A DNA stretch of 64,000 bases from an uncultured Psychrosphaera sp. (GTDB lineage Bacteria; Pseudomonadota; Gammaproteobacteria; Enterobacterales; Alteromonadaceae), in NCBI RefSeq assembly GCF_947500655.1, contig NZ_CANMSK010000014.1:46012-110011 (forward strand). The letters are read 5' to 3'. The notes under the pieces are model-generated. The model ran no database searches. It worked only from the letters and a program-made list of their open reading frames with translations, and was not told where the DNA came from. This document shows, piece by piece, positions 46,121 through 56,070 of this stretch (its first letter is position 1; every line of letters starts with the position of its first letter). Position numbers and translations under genes: made by a program.

Positions 46121-46906
46121 ATGTCAAATTCATCTAAATATTTAGCTACTGCTGTTATTTTCCAGTGCACCAGTTTTTTTTCTTTTGCTGAAGAGCGCTT
46201 TGAAGTGCAAACCAAGACTATCGTTTCTGATGTCATTAATGATTATAAAACTTTCTATAAACCAGAACGTTTATTAAGAGCTGCAAGCGTATTTACCCTT
46301 GGTGCTGTTATTGCCAATACAAGCATTGATCCTGAAATTCAAGATTGGCATCAATCTAATATTAAGTCTCAGGGATCGGATGATTTGTCAGGGGTTGCGA
46401 AGCTTTTCGGTGAAAAAATATTAATTGTACCTCTTGCCGCAGCCGCTACTGCCATGCAAATGTCATCTACTGATAATGCGTTTGGTGAATGGGGGCAATT
46501 AACAATGCGTACCTATCTTGTCTCTGCACCAGCGGTGGGGGCGTTACAGTTTTTAACAGGTGGTTCAAGACCTAGAGATGGAGTCGAAGCAACTTGGCGA
46601 CCATTTAACGATGATAATGGTGTTAGTGGTCATGCTTATGTAGGTGCTGTGCCTTTTCTCGTGTTAGCAAAAATGGATCAGTTAACCCCAATCCAACAAA
46701 ACCTTGCCTTATTTGCATCAGGTTTATCAGCTTGGTCACGTGTGAACGATGACGCGCATTATTTTTCACAGGCATTACTGGGTTGGTACATGGCTTGGGA
46801 AGCTGTTGATGCCGTGTCGTCTAACGGGGTAAATAATAATTGGGTTAAAGTAGCTCCATACACTTTTGGTGATGGCGTTGGTGTATCAGTTTCAATGTCT
46901 TGGTAA
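46121..46906 (+). CDS. PAP2-like membrane protein, atypical motifs
   Basis: The 261-residue precursor has a signal peptide and several hydrophobic helices. The PAP2 phosphatase motifs are recognisable but altered. Motif 1 (K-x6-RP) reads Q-FLTGGS-RP, motif 2 is VSGHAYVGA, and motif 3 (SR-x5-H-x3-D) reads SRVNDDAHYFSQ with Gln in place of the usual Asp. The central histidines remain, so activity is possible but not certain. The family handles lipid phosphates in the periplasm. It stands alone. Confidence 0.72.
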   Translation: MSNSSKYLATAVIFQCTSFFSFAEERFEVQTKTIVSDVINDYKTFYKPERLLRAASVFTLGAVIANTSIDPEIQDWHQSNIKSQGSDDLSGVAKLFGEKILIVPLAAAATAMQMSSTDNAFGEWGQLTMRTYLVSAPAVGALQFLTGGSRPRDGVEATWRPFNDDNGVSGHAYVGAVPFLVLAKMDQLTPIQQNLALFASGLSAWSRVNDDAHYFSQALLGWYMAWEAVDAVSSNGVNNNWVKVAPYTFGDGVGVSVSMSW

Positions 46907-47217
46907 AAAGTATTTTATAGATGAAAAAATCTACTCTACAAAGTTAGCATTCAATTAATTAAGGTAAACAAAGCCAACCAGAGCTTGAATCCCGCTAATT
47001 AAAAAGAGTAATAGTGGTTTATTTAGTTGGCTAATAAACCACTATTACCGAGTTAGTGCCTAAAACCTTACAAATTCTGAGCAATTGAACTGACTATTAA
47101 CCTATGGGGTCTTGCATCATAGTACTGATGACGGTATAAACACTGGGTTTGATATAAATCAGAAATGGCTCAAAGAAGCTGTTTAAAAAATAATAACTAT
47201 AATCGTTAGGAACATTT
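46907..47217. other. 311-base intergenic region upstream of the first POT gene
   Basis: The region holds a perfect 15-bp hairpin (listed separately) and a ribosome site TTAGGAACATTT before the POT gene. I see no ORF and no strong sigma-70 promoter. Confidence 0.5.
47009..47047. repeat. perfect 15-bp inverted repeat, 9-base loop
   Basis: TAATAGTGGTTTATT and AATAAACCACTATTA are exact complements separated by TAGTTGGCT. There is no T-run, so a simple terminator is doubtful. It lies about 100 bases after the PAP2 gene and 170 bases before the POT gene. Confidence 0.75.
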
Positions 47218-48711
47218 ATGAATAAACCAGAATTTACTGGAACGTGGTTTGGTCAACCAGGCGGGTTGCTCACTTTATTTGCAACCGAAATGTGGGAGCG
47301 AATGAGCTACTACGGCATGAGAATGATGTTGGTTCTTTTCATGACTGCATCCTTACAAGATGGTGGTTTAGCCATTACAGTTGCATCCGCAGCTGCTATT
47401 TACGGACTTTATACCGGCTCTGTATACTTTATGGGCTTGCCAGGTGGTTGGATTGCTGACCGTTTAATTGGTGGTCAAAAATCAATATGGTACGGCGGTA
47501 TCATCATTATGTGTGGTCACATCATCTTGGCAATTCCAAGTGATACTACCTTTTTTATTGGTCTTATTTTTGTTGTCCTAGGAACTGGTTTATTAAAACC
47601 AAATATGAGCTCGTTAGTCGGTGGCCTTTATGCTGATAATGACGACCGTCGTGATGCTGGTTTCGCCATCTACTATATGGGTATTAATCTTGGCTCGTTG
47701 ATTGGTTATCTTGTTTGTGGATATTTAATGGAGAGTGACAGTTTTGGCTGGCACTGGGCATTTGGTGCTGCGGCTGTAGGTATGGCCATCGGGTTAGTTA
47801 TTTATAAAAAGACAACGGCACGCTTAAATGGTGTTGGTGCTGAACCAACACATCCTATGTCTGAGAAGGGTAAAAAAATTAGTTGGGCAATTATTGCTGC
47901 TAGTTTAGCCTCATTAGCTCTAGTTACTTTTTTAGCATTCAATGGTAGTTTAGTAATAAACCCAGTTGTCTTTGCAGAAAATACAGCCATTATTTTTGCT
48001 ATAATATTTGTTGTTTATTTCTTCGGTATCTATTTTTTAGGTAACCTGAACCAAAATGAAAAGAAAGGCATGGGGGCATTGTTACTTGTCTGTGTTGCTT
48101 CTATTTGTTTTTGGTCTGGTTTTGAGCAAGCGGGTTCTTCACTGAATTTATTTGCCCGTGATTACACAGACCGAATGATAGGTTCATTTGAAATTCCTAC
48201 AGGTTGGTTCCAGTCCTTAAATTCATTCTTCATCATTGCATTATCACCATTTTTTGCTGTATTGTGGATTAACTTATCTAAGAAAATGATCAGCCCATCT
48301 TACGGCATAAAAACCGCGGTTGGTTTGATTATCATGGCAACCGGATTTTTAGTTATGTTTGCTGCATCACAATATGCTGTTGCTGGTTTAAAAGTTGCGC
48401 CATATTGGTTAGTTGCTACTTATTTCCTACATACTGTTGGTGAGTTATGTTTAAGCCCTGTAGCATTAAGTGCGGTAAGTAAATTATCGCCTAAACGTTT
48501 CTCTGGTCAGTTAATGGGTGTGTTTGTATTAACGTACTCAATTGGTAACCTTATATCTGGTTTATTAGCGGGTAACTACGATCCTAACAATGTAGAACAA
48601 ATTCCATCATTGTATTTACAGATTAGCTTATTTAGTATTGGCATCGGTATTGTGGTTGTTTTACTTAGCTTTAAAACTAAAGCGTGGGAAAAAGCAGCGG
48701 AAGACAAGTAA
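47218..48711 (+). CDS. POT/PTR family proton-coupled oligopeptide transporter (copy 1)
   Basis: The 497-residue membrane protein has about 14 helices. The POT signature ExxERFxYY appears as ATEMWERMSYYGMR near residues 22-35, and a second signature as FAIYYMGINLGSLIG (about 150-164). A later conserved Glu is in HTVGELCLSPVALS. These transporters import di- and tripeptides with protons. A terminator and an unrelated gap separate it from a second POT gene. A strong AGGA site precedes the ATG. Confidence 0.93.
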   Translation: MNKPEFTGTWFGQPGGLLTLFATEMWERMSYYGMRMMLVLFMTASLQDGGLAITVASAAAIYGLYTGSVYFMGLPGGWIADRLIGGQKSIWYGGIIIMCGHIILAIPSDTTFFIGLIFVVLGTGLLKPNMSSLVGGLYADNDDRRDAGFAIYYMGINLGSLIGYLVCGYLMESDSFGWHWAFGAAAVGMAIGLVIYKKTTARLNGVGAEPTHPMSEKGKKISWAIIAASLASLALVTFLAFNGSLVINPVVFAENTAIIFAIIFVVYFFGIYFLGNLNQNEKKGMGALLLVCVASICFWSGFEQAGSSLNLFARDYTDRMIGSFEIPTGWFQSLNSFFIIALSPFFAVLWINLSKKMISPSYGIKTAVGLIIMATGFLVMFAASQYAVAGLKVAPYWLVATYFLHTVGELCLSPVALSAVSKLSPKRFSGQLMGVFVLTYSIGNLISGLLAGNYDPNNVEQIPSLYLQISLFSIGIGIVVVLLSFKTKAWEKAAEDK

Positions 48712-48730
48712 ATGTCTCTCTAGATCATTT

Positions 48731-48755
48731 AAAGCCCTTTTATTAGGGCTTTTTT
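48731..48755 (+). terminator. terminator after POT gene 1
   Basis: AAAGCCC/GGGCTTT stem with an 8-base loop and a T-run, 20 bases after the stop. Confidence 0.9.
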
Positions 48756-48810
48756 GCAAATATCTACATCACATTGAAATATGGTAATTAAATTCAAGTA
48801 TGGTTAATAA

Positions 48811-50235
48811 ATGACACAAGAAAAAGAAATACTAGGTTATTCTAGAGGCTTATTTTTATTAGCAAACACAGATATGTGGGAACGCTTTAGTTATTATGGA
48901 ATGCGTGCCTTATTAGTATTGTACCTAGTTGCGGCAACCTCCAATAATGGTATGGGGTGGACGACCACAGCTGCATTGAATTTATATGGTACCTTTACCA
49001 TGTTGATTTATATCCTACCTTTGTTCGGCACTTGGCTTGCTGACAATGTGTTAGGGCAACGAAAAGCCATAACCTATGGTGGTTTTTTATTATCTTTTGG
49101 ATATTTTACTTTAGCCATACCATCTGATGTTATTCAAGGGCTTGAAACTCAATTTTTGTACGCAGGCTTATTATTAATTGTTATTGGTAACATGTTATTT
49201 AAAACTAACATGTCCGGCTTAGTTTCTGGTTTATTTAAAGATGATGAAAGCAGACGTGTTGGTGGATTTACCATTTTTTATATGTGTATCAATTTAGGTG
49301 CATTTATTTCACCATTAATTATTGGTGGGATTGGTGAAAAAGTAAATTGGCATTATGGATTTGCGATTGCTGGTTTTGGAATGTTGATTGGCTTAATCAC
49401 CCAGCTGATTTACTCTAAACGTTATTTAGGTGATTTAGGGATAGATCCTAGCGCTAAAGTTGCCAAGAAAAAACGAGTAGATGAAAATGTAAAAGCCTTA
49501 ACTCAAGATGAAAAAGACAGAACCAAAGTCATTCTATTGATGAGTGTTTTTTCAATCGTTTTTTGGGTTGGTTTTGCGCAAGCTGGTGGTTTGTTTACTA
49601 TTTATGCTTCTGAGTTTACCGACAGAAGTTTTATTGGCTTTGAAGTCCCTGCAACTTGGTTTCAAGCGTTAAATGGTTTGTTCCTTATTTTGTTTGCACC
49701 TTATGTTGCATCTTTATGGTGTAAATTGGGTGATAAAGAGCCAAAATCCCCGGTTAAATTCTCTATTGCTATGGTGCTTTTATCCCTTGGTTTTTTAGTT
49801 ATGGTGTTAGCTACTTTTCTACAAGGCGGAGATGAAAGCATAAAAGTCAGTATGTTATTTTTAGTGTTTACTTATTTATTCCATACATTAGCTGAGTTAT
49901 GTTTATCTCCTATCGGGTTATCTAGTATTAGTAAGTTGGCACCGGTGAAATTAACCTCATTGTTAATCGCGGTGTGGGTATTTTGTAGTGCATTGGCAAA
50001 TAAACTTGCTGCTGTTGTTGGCACGACAATGGGAAGGGGAGAGCAACAAATAGAAAACGCATTTATTATTTTCTCATCTATAGCGCTTGCCGGACTTGTT
50101 ACCGCTCTGATTGTTTATTTGCTATCAAATACACTTGTTAAGTGGATGCATGTTACTGAAAATGAGCAGGACTCTGATGAAGAGAAAAGATTAGAACAAG
50201 AAGTATCAGTAGTTGCTACGCATGAAGGGATGTAA
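48811..50235 (+). CDS. POT/PTR family oligopeptide transporter (copy 2)
   Basis: The 474-residue membrane protein is a paralogue of the preceding one. It has the signature NTDMWERFSYYGMRALLVLYL near the N-terminus, FTIFYMCINLGAFISP, and HTLAELCLSPIGLSS. It ends in an acidic cytoplasmic tail. It lies 100 bases from the first copy, with a terminator between, so each has its own expression. Probably a second di/tripeptide symporter of different preference. Confidence 0.93.
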   Translation: MTQEKEILGYSRGLFLLANTDMWERFSYYGMRALLVLYLVAATSNNGMGWTTTAALNLYGTFTMLIYILPLFGTWLADNVLGQRKAITYGGFLLSFGYFTLAIPSDVIQGLETQFLYAGLLLIVIGNMLFKTNMSGLVSGLFKDDESRRVGGFTIFYMCINLGAFISPLIIGGIGEKVNWHYGFAIAGFGMLIGLITQLIYSKRYLGDLGIDPSAKVAKKKRVDENVKALTQDEKDRTKVILLMSVFSIVFWVGFAQAGGLFTIYASEFTDRSFIGFEVPATWFQALNGLFLILFAPYVASLWCKLGDKEPKSPVKFSIAMVLLSLGFLVMVLATFLQGGDESIKVSMLFLVFTYLFHTLAELCLSPIGLSSISKLAPVKLTSLLIAVWVFCSALANKLAAVVGTTMGRGEQQIENAFIIFSSIALAGLVTALIVYLLSNTLVKWMHVTENEQDSDEEKRLEQEVSVVATHEGM

Positions 50236-50279
50236 CTCTGTGGCTGTTATTTATGAAGACAAATTAGTGATAAATAATC

Positions 50280-50582
50280 ATGATATTTAACACAAGTAAA
50301 CTCCCTGTATTTTCTGGCTTAACTTATACCCAACGCATGTTGGCTTTAGAAATGGCAAAAGAAAAGTTGCCGCTACCTAAAAAAGCCATATTACACAGTA
50401 TTAAATTTTTGTTTATCGCGCCGATATTTTTTTTGATTGCGAATGAGCAAAACTGGTCAGTCTTAGCTTGGATATTTTTATTGTTTTTACTTTATCCGTT
50501 AATTACAAAGCCACTTTCTATTTACTTTGTAAAAGCATATTTACCAGAATGTGTTGAACAAGTTAAACAAGGTGTTAATTAA
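50280..50582 (+). CDS. hypothetical small membrane protein
   Basis: The 100-residue protein has two hydrophobic segments (about 38-52 and 58-76) and a basic N-terminal part. I do not recognise a family. It follows the second POT gene by 44 bases and may be co-transcribed with it, with a palindromic terminator after. It could be a small accessory membrane protein. Confidence 0.55.
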   Translation: MIFNTSKLPVFSGLTYTQRMLALEMAKEKLPLPKKAILHSIKFLFIAPIFFLIANEQNWSVLAWIFLLFLLYPLITKPLSIYFVKAYLPECVEQVKQGVN

Positions 50583-50605
50583 AACAATAAATAACAGGAA
50601 AATAA

Positions 50606-50627
50606 AAAGGGCGTTTAAACGCCCTTT
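50606..50627. terminator. bidirectional terminator (22-bp perfect palindrome)
   Basis: AAAGGGCGTTT followed directly by AAACGCCCTTT, with A- and T-rich flanks, between convergent genes. Confidence 0.88.
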
Positions 50628-50666
50628 ATTTATTTTAAGATGGAGCTCTTAAACAATAATTAAAAA

Positions 50667-51233
50667 TTACTGCTTAATACCTTCAATTAGTAATTCTAAT
50701 TCAACCTTACCAACCCAAGCTGCTTTAAAACCGAAGTCATTAACATCTATTGTTGTAGTACCAGCAAAACCTGCGCGGTAACCACCCCACGGATCTTTAC
50801 CTTCACCTATTTTAGTTGCATCAATAACGATATTTTTAGTCACGCCGTGTAATGTAAAGTCACCAGCAACTTCTAATTTACCGTCAGCTGTTTCAGTTAC
50901 TTTTGTACTAACAAACTTAGCCGTAGGAAATTCTTCAACTGCTAAGAAGTCACTACCACGCAAATGTTTATCACGTTCAGAATGGTTGCTGTCGATACTT
51001 GTTGCATCAATGTTTACTGTGATCTTAGTTGCGCCAATATTGTCAGCGTCGTAAGTAAATTTACCGTCAAATTTATTAAAACGACCGGTTAATAAGCTAT
51101 AACCTAAATGGCTTGCTTTAAAGTTAATAAATGCGTGAGCACCTTTAATGTCTAATACATAATCTGCAGCAGTTGCAACTTGGCTTGCCGTTAAGGCTAA
51201 TAAACCAACTAAACTAAGTGTTAATTTTTTCAT
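50667..51233 (-). CDS. YceI family periplasmic protein
   Basis: The 188-residue precursor has a signal peptide (about 1-22) and a lipocalin-like YceI fold: YVLDIKGAHAFINFKASHLG, LTGRFNKFDGKFTYD, VNIDATSIDSNHSERDKHLRG, and VAGDFTLHGVTKNI. YceI relatives bind polyprenoids such as ubiquinone precursors and often pair with cytochrome b561. Here it follows the b561 gene by 83 bases. Confidence 0.93.
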   Translation of the reverse strand: MKKLTLSLVGLLALTASQVATAADYVLDIKGAHAFINFKASHLGYSLLTGRFNKFDGKFTYDADNIGATKITVNIDATSIDSNHSERDKHLRGSDFLAVEEFPTAKFVSTKVTETADGKLEVAGDFTLHGVTKNIVIDATKIGEGKDPWGGYRAGFAGTTTIDVNDFGFKAAWVGKVELELLIEGIKQ

Positions 51234-51316
51234 GTTTATCCTTTATTTTTAAGTTAATTATTTAAAGTGTTATTTATCCAGAGCATTCTTTATGTAGAAC
51301 ATATTATAAGCTCTGT

Positions 51317-51859
51317 TTATTTAAATTTTGTTATACGTTTTACAGTATCATCTTTATCAATAAAATGATGTTTTAACGCCGCTAATGCATGTAAACAAAC
51401 CATAGCTATAAGAATATAAGCCGCAATCTCGTGTACATTACCTGCAATATCTTCTTGGTGCTCAAATAGCCTTCCCACAGAAGGAATAGTCACTATATTA
51501 AAGAAATCAATTCCTAGCCCATCAGCTGTTGATATTAAATAACCGCTACACATGATAACTAAGAGTAATCCGTAAAGTGTTAAATGCGCTATTTTAGCTA
51601 AGTTTTTCTCAATTTTATTTTCACCAAGTTCTTTTGGTGCAATATTTGTAACTTTCCAGCCAATTCTAAAAAGCGTAATAAATAATAGTATTAAACCAAA
51701 GGCTTTATGGTAATAAGGCGCTGTCTTGTTCCATTCACTGTAGTAGTTTAAATCCACCATCCAAAAACCAACACCAAATAACGAAAATACCATAACTGCA
51801 GTTATCCAGTGAATATAAGTACTAATTAACCCATACTTTGTGATTGAGTTTTTTAACAT
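51317..51859 (-). CDS. cytochrome b561 family protein
   Basis: The 180-residue inner-membrane protein has four helices and the haem-ligating histidines typical of bacterial b561: IHWITAVMVFSLFGVGFWM, YHKAFGLILL, HEIAAYILIAMVCLHALAALKHH. It moves electrons between quinone and haem. It is the first gene of a b561-yceI pair and has a palindrome about 78-96 bases upstream of its start. Confidence 0.92.
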   Translation of the reverse strand: MLKNSITKYGLISTYIHWITAVMVFSLFGVGFWMVDLNYYSEWNKTAPYYHKAFGLILLFITLFRIGWKVTNIAPKELGENKIEKNLAKIAHLTLYGLLLVIMCSGYLISTADGLGIDFFNIVTIPSVGRLFEHQEDIAGNVHEIAAYILIAMVCLHALAALKHHFIDKDDTVKRITKFK

Positions 51860-51936
51860 TACGTAATACCTCTTGTTAAACTTGAACCATCTTACACTCT
51901 ATTTTTTACAGGTATATTTCAAATAATATGCAATAT

Positions 51937-51955
51937 CGTTCTGTTTAATAGAACG
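51937..51955. promoter_or_regulatory. candidate operator palindrome upstream of the b561-yceI pair
   Basis: CGTTCT-gtttaat-AGAACG is a 6-bp perfect dyad with a 7-base spacer, resembling a LysR- or dimeric-repressor site. No regulator gene is next to it. The rest of 51860-52232 shows no other clear signal. Confidence 0.4.
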
Positions 51956-52232
51956 GTTTTAATGTAAATACCTTTCACTTTATTTTCAATATAAATATTA
52001 TAATCAGTTGTTTACTATATTTTTTTATAGGGAATGAAATTAAATCAGCTGAAGCTCGTTCAACTTAAGTTGAATGTGTAAATTACATAAGATTTGGAAA
52101 TAGTCTTTGTAATCAATATGCATAAAAAGGTCGGTGTATGCTACATAACTTCTAGTTATTAAACGCTTTTGTAGTAAAACAAACAATGTATTTATTAACA
52201 TAATTTAACTTACTAATTTAAAAAGAGGCTCT

Positions 52233-52769
52233 ATGAAAAATTCAATTAAACTCACCGCAGGCGATGCTTTTCCATTAACGGAAGCGACACTTTTGGATGG
52301 CACGGTTGTTAACTTAGGTAAAGCGCACGGTGATGCTGATTGGCAAATGGTTGTGGTATACAGAGGTAAACATTGTCCTTTGTGCGTACGATACTTAAAT
52401 CTATTAGAAGAGCACCAAGAAGCATTGAAAGCTATTGGCGTGAGTGTTTCTGCTGTTTCAGCTGATTCAAGAGTACAACTTGAAGAGACAATGGAAAAGC
52501 TAACCATAACTTACCCCATTGCTTATGGTTTAACAGAACATCAAATGAAAGCGTTAGGTTTATATATTTCAGCGCCGCGTTCTGAACAAGAAACAGATCA
52601 TAACTTTGCTGAGCCGGGATTGTTTGTGATTAATGAAGAAGGGCTTTTACAGGCGATTAATATATCTAACACGCCATTTTTACGTCCAGAGTTAGATGTT
52701 GTGGTAAGGGGCTTAAGCTTTGTTCGTGGTCAAGATGACTATCCAATTCGTGGAACGCTTAGTTATTAG
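52233..52769 (+). CDS. peroxiredoxin-like family protein
   Basis: The 178-residue cytoplasmic protein has a thioredoxin fold of the AhpC/TSA type. The expected peroxidatic site region reads VVVYRGKHCPLCVRYLN (CxxC near residues 47-50), so both a thioredoxin-like pair and a peroxiredoxin position are covered. GLFVINEEGLLQAI and the RPELDVVVRGL ending are typical. It probably reduces peroxides or disulfides. A GAGG site precedes the ATG. It stands alone. Confidence 0.8.
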   Translation: MKNSIKLTAGDAFPLTEATLLDGTVVNLGKAHGDADWQMVVVYRGKHCPLCVRYLNLLEEHQEALKAIGVSVSAVSADSRVQLEETMEKLTITYPIAYGLTEHQMKALGLYISAPRSEQETDHNFAEPGLFVINEEGLLQAINISNTPFLRPELDVVVRGLSFVRGQDDYPIRGTLSY

Positions 52770-53034
52770 CTGAACTTTTTACGAGTGAGTAATGTAGTAA
52801 GGTTTTATTACTTATAGGATTGTAAGCATAGTCGCCTTATCTCATCGTTATGTGCTCACTTACATTCAATTTAAAAGCATAAAATTACCTAAAAATTCAA
52901 TTTATACAGGTAATTAACTTAAAAATTTAGAATGTGGTAATAATAAAAAGTAAAACTCATTTTTAGTTTACAAATTTAACTAACTTCATTTAAAGTAGGT
53001 GGTTAAGGTAGTTAAATTTAAACAGGACGAAAAA

Positions 53035-55884
53035 ATGAAACTAACAAAAATAGCCCTAACTTTATTACTCAGTACAGGCTTAACAGCCTGTGGTGGTGAA
53101 AAAAGCAATTCAACGCATACTATCCCAGGAGTAACGCTTGTAGAGTCATTACAGGCTAACCCTGATGAAATCAATATTCCTTATAAAAAATACAAATTAG
53201 ATAATGGTTTGACCGTTATTGTGCATGAAGATCACTCCGATCCTTTAGTCCATGTTGATGTTACCTACCATGTAGGCTCTGCACGTGAAGAATTAGGGAA
53301 GTCTGGTTTTGCTCATTTTTTTGAACATATGATGTTTCAAGGCTCAGAAAATGTTGCGGATGAAGAGCATTTTAAAATAATTTCAGAAGCCGGTGGTACT
53401 TTAAATGGTACAACTAATTCAGATCGCACTAATTATTTTGAAACGGTTCCAGTAAACCAATTAGAAAAAATGTTATGGCTAGAAGCCGACAGAATGGGTT
53501 TTTTACTTGATGCAGTGACACAAGAAAAATTCGAAGTTCAGCGTGAAACAGTTAAAAATGAACGTGGACAACGGATAGATAACCGTCCTTATGGACGTAT
53601 GAGCGAGAGAGTATCTCAAGCTTTATATCCTGATGGTCATCCTTATTCATGGCCAGTTATTGGTTTTATGGATGATTTAAATCGTGTAAACGTAAATGAT
53701 CTAAAAGCCTTCTTTTTAAAATGGTACGGCCCTAATAATGCAACGCTTACTATTGGCGGCGATATAAGTGCTGAAGAAATACTCCCTTTGGTTACAAAAT
53801 ATTTTGCGCCTATTCCTGCTGGGCCAGAAGTTCCAGACGTTAAACCAATGTCAGTAACCCTTACACAAGATCGTTATATTTCAATGGAAGATAAAGTTCA
53901 CTTACCGCTATTAAGTATGAACTTTCCAACGACTTATGCACGTTCTGAAGATGAAGCTCCTCTAGATGTATTGGCAGAGATAATCGGCGGAGGTAACAAC
54001 TCGTTATTGTATAAAAACTTAGTTAAGACCCAGTTTGCTGTTCAAGCTAGTATGAATCACCCTTGTAGTGAACTTGCTTGCTCGGTAAGTATTTATGCAT
54101 TACCTAATCCGGCATCAGGAAAAACACTTGCAGATCTAGAAAAGGTTGTACGCAACTCATTTGAAGAGTTTGAAAAACGCGGTGTAAAACAAGATGATCT
54201 GGATAAAATAAAAGCTAAAATTGAATCAAGTTCAATATTTGGTCTGCAAAGCGTTGCAGGTAAAGTATCACAACTTGCTGCTTCTGAAACATTTACAGGT
54301 AACCCAAATTACATCAAAACGGATATTGCTCGATACAATGCAGTAACTAAAGAAGATGTTATGCGTGTTTTCAATCAATATATTAAAGGTAAGTTTGCCG
54401 TTATTATGAGTGTGGTACCAGAAGGGCAATCTAAACTGATTGCAGCTGCTGATAACTTTACACCTAAAACGCACGACTTCGGTGGTCCATCAACAACGTC
54501 GGCAGACGATTTAGTAGCACGTCGCGCAGTCGATACTTTTGATCGTAGTGTTCAACCTAAAGCCGGTGTAAACCCAGCGGTGGAAGTCCCTACATTGTGG
54601 GAAACGGAAACTAAAAATGGTATAACTCTACTAGGCACGCAAAGCACAGAAACACCAACAACGGCTATCTTCATCAAAGTACCGGGCGGTGTATATAATG
54701 AGTCTATTGATAAAGTTGGTCTGTCTTCTTTAACCGCGTCACTATTAGGTGAGTCAACTGAAGACCACACAACCGAAGAAATGAGCAATGCGCTTGAGAA
54801 GCTTGGCAGTAATATCAATATATATGCAGATAAAACACACACTAATATTTATGTTTCTACGCTTACCAAAAACCTTGATGCAACACTTGAACTAGTAAAA
54901 GAAAAACTGTTCAAACCTGCGTTTAATAAAGATGATTTTGAACGTAATAAGCAACAAACTTTACAAAATATTCAACACTCAATGAAAGATGCTGGTTACT
55001 TGGCATCAAATGCCTACAACAAATTACTTTATGGTAGCAGCATTGCCGGTTTAGCAAAAAGCGGTAGTCTTGAAAGTATTTCAGCGATTAAGTTAGATGA
55101 TGTTAAAGCTTTTTATAAGACAAACTTTAAACCTCAAGGTGCTGAAATTATAATTGTTTCAGATTTAGCTAAAGCAAAAGTCGAGCCTAAAGTGACAGCA
55201 GCTTTTGCTAATTGGGAAGGTAAATCACCAACGTTTACGGTTGATTTTACTGAGCCAAAAGTAGAAACCAACGTTATTTATTTAGTTGATAAACCAGCGG
55301 CGCCTCAATCTGAAATCAGAATTGGGCGACGTGATATGGTTGAAGATATTACTGGTGAGTTTTTTAAAGCTAATTTAATGAACTTTGCTTTAGGTGGTAC
55401 ATTCAACAGTCGTATCAATTTAAATCTAAGAGAAGATAAAGGCTATACGTATGGCGCCCGTTCACGCTTTTGGGGTGATAAAACGTCAGGTGGTTTCACC
55501 GCATCTGCTGCGGTAAGAGCTGATGCTACAGCAGCGTCTATAACAGAGTTCACTAATGAACTAATGAGCTATTCAGAGCAAGGGATCACTGATGATGAGC
55601 TTATGTTTATGCGAAAAGCAATCAATCAAAAAGATGCGCTAAAATATGAAACGCCGAATGCAAAATTGACCTTTTTAGCACAAATTTTAGATTATGATTT
55701 ATCGCCAAGTTTTGTTGATGACCGCAATAAAATTGTGAGTAGCATTAGCAAAGAAGAAATTAACAAATTAGCTAAGAAACACTTAAACACTAAAGATATG
55801 GTCTATTTAGTGGTAGGTGATGCTAAGACTCTTCGCCCTGAACTTGAAAAGCTTGGAATGAAAGTTGTTGATTATAAATTGTAA
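53035..55884 (+). CDS. M16 family zinc metallopeptidase, lipoprotein
   Basis: The start at ATG 53035 with CAGGA gives a lipoprotein signal with lipobox LTAC (Cys19). The 949-residue protein has two M16 halves. The first holds the inverted zinc motif HFFEH (HxxEH near residues 92-96) with a downstream Glu in the ERGQRID region, so it is active. The second half (about 530-940) lacks the motif and has the LREDKGYTYGARS pattern of the inactive domain. Periplasmic or outer-membrane M16 proteins degrade peptides. A terminator follows. Confidence 0.93.
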   Translation: MKLTKIALTLLLSTGLTACGGEKSNSTHTIPGVTLVESLQANPDEINIPYKKYKLDNGLTVIVHEDHSDPLVHVDVTYHVGSAREELGKSGFAHFFEHMMFQGSENVADEEHFKIISEAGGTLNGTTNSDRTNYFETVPVNQLEKMLWLEADRMGFLLDAVTQEKFEVQRETVKNERGQRIDNRPYGRMSERVSQALYPDGHPYSWPVIGFMDDLNRVNVNDLKAFFLKWYGPNNATLTIGGDISAEEILPLVTKYFAPIPAGPEVPDVKPMSVTLTQDRYISMEDKVHLPLLSMNFPTTYARSEDEAPLDVLAEIIGGGNNSLLYKNLVKTQFAVQASMNHPCSELACSVSIYALPNPASGKTLADLEKVVRNSFEEFEKRGVKQDDLDKIKAKIESSSIFGLQSVAGKVSQLAASETFTGNPNYIKTDIARYNAVTKEDVMRVFNQYIKGKFAVIMSVVPEGQSKLIAAADNFTPKTHDFGGPSTTSADDLVARRAVDTFDRSVQPKAGVNPAVEVPTLWETETKNGITLLGTQSTETPTTAIFIKVPGGVYNESIDKVGLSSLTASLLGESTEDHTTEEMSNALEKLGSNINIYADKTHTNIYVSTLTKNLDATLELVKEKLFKPAFNKDDFERNKQQTLQNIQHSMKDAGYLASNAYNKLLYGSSIAGLAKSGSLESISAIKLDDVKAFYKTNFKPQGAEIIIVSDLAKAKVEPKVTAAFANWEGKSPTFTVDFTEPKVETNVIYLVDKPAAPQSEIRIGRRDMVEDITGEFFKANLMNFALGGTFNSRINLNLREDKGYTYGARSRFWGDKTSGGFTASAAVRADATAASITEFTNELMSYSEQGITDDELMFMRKAINQKDALKYETPNAKLTFLAQILDYDLSPSFVDDRNKIVSSISKEEINKLAKKHLNTKDMVYLVVGDAKTLRPELEKLGMKVVDYKL

Positions 55885-55904
55885 TTAACTACAGCGTTAT
55901 AACT

Positions 55905-55932
55905 AAAAAAGCAGCTTTAAGCTGCTTTTTTT
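55905..55932 (+). terminator. terminator after the M16 gene
   Basis: AAAAAAGCAGC/GCTGCTTTTTT stem with a TTTAA loop. Confidence 0.9.
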
Positions 55933-56070
55933 ATTGTCTGGATAAAATGGTAGTTAAAGAGATACCAATAATTTACTGTTTTTAAGGGGGAAGGAAGGTT
56001 TAAGAAAGATAAACATCTTCATAAGATATTGGCGAAACCGATTTAGATTTGTCGAGCCATGTCGTTAAGT

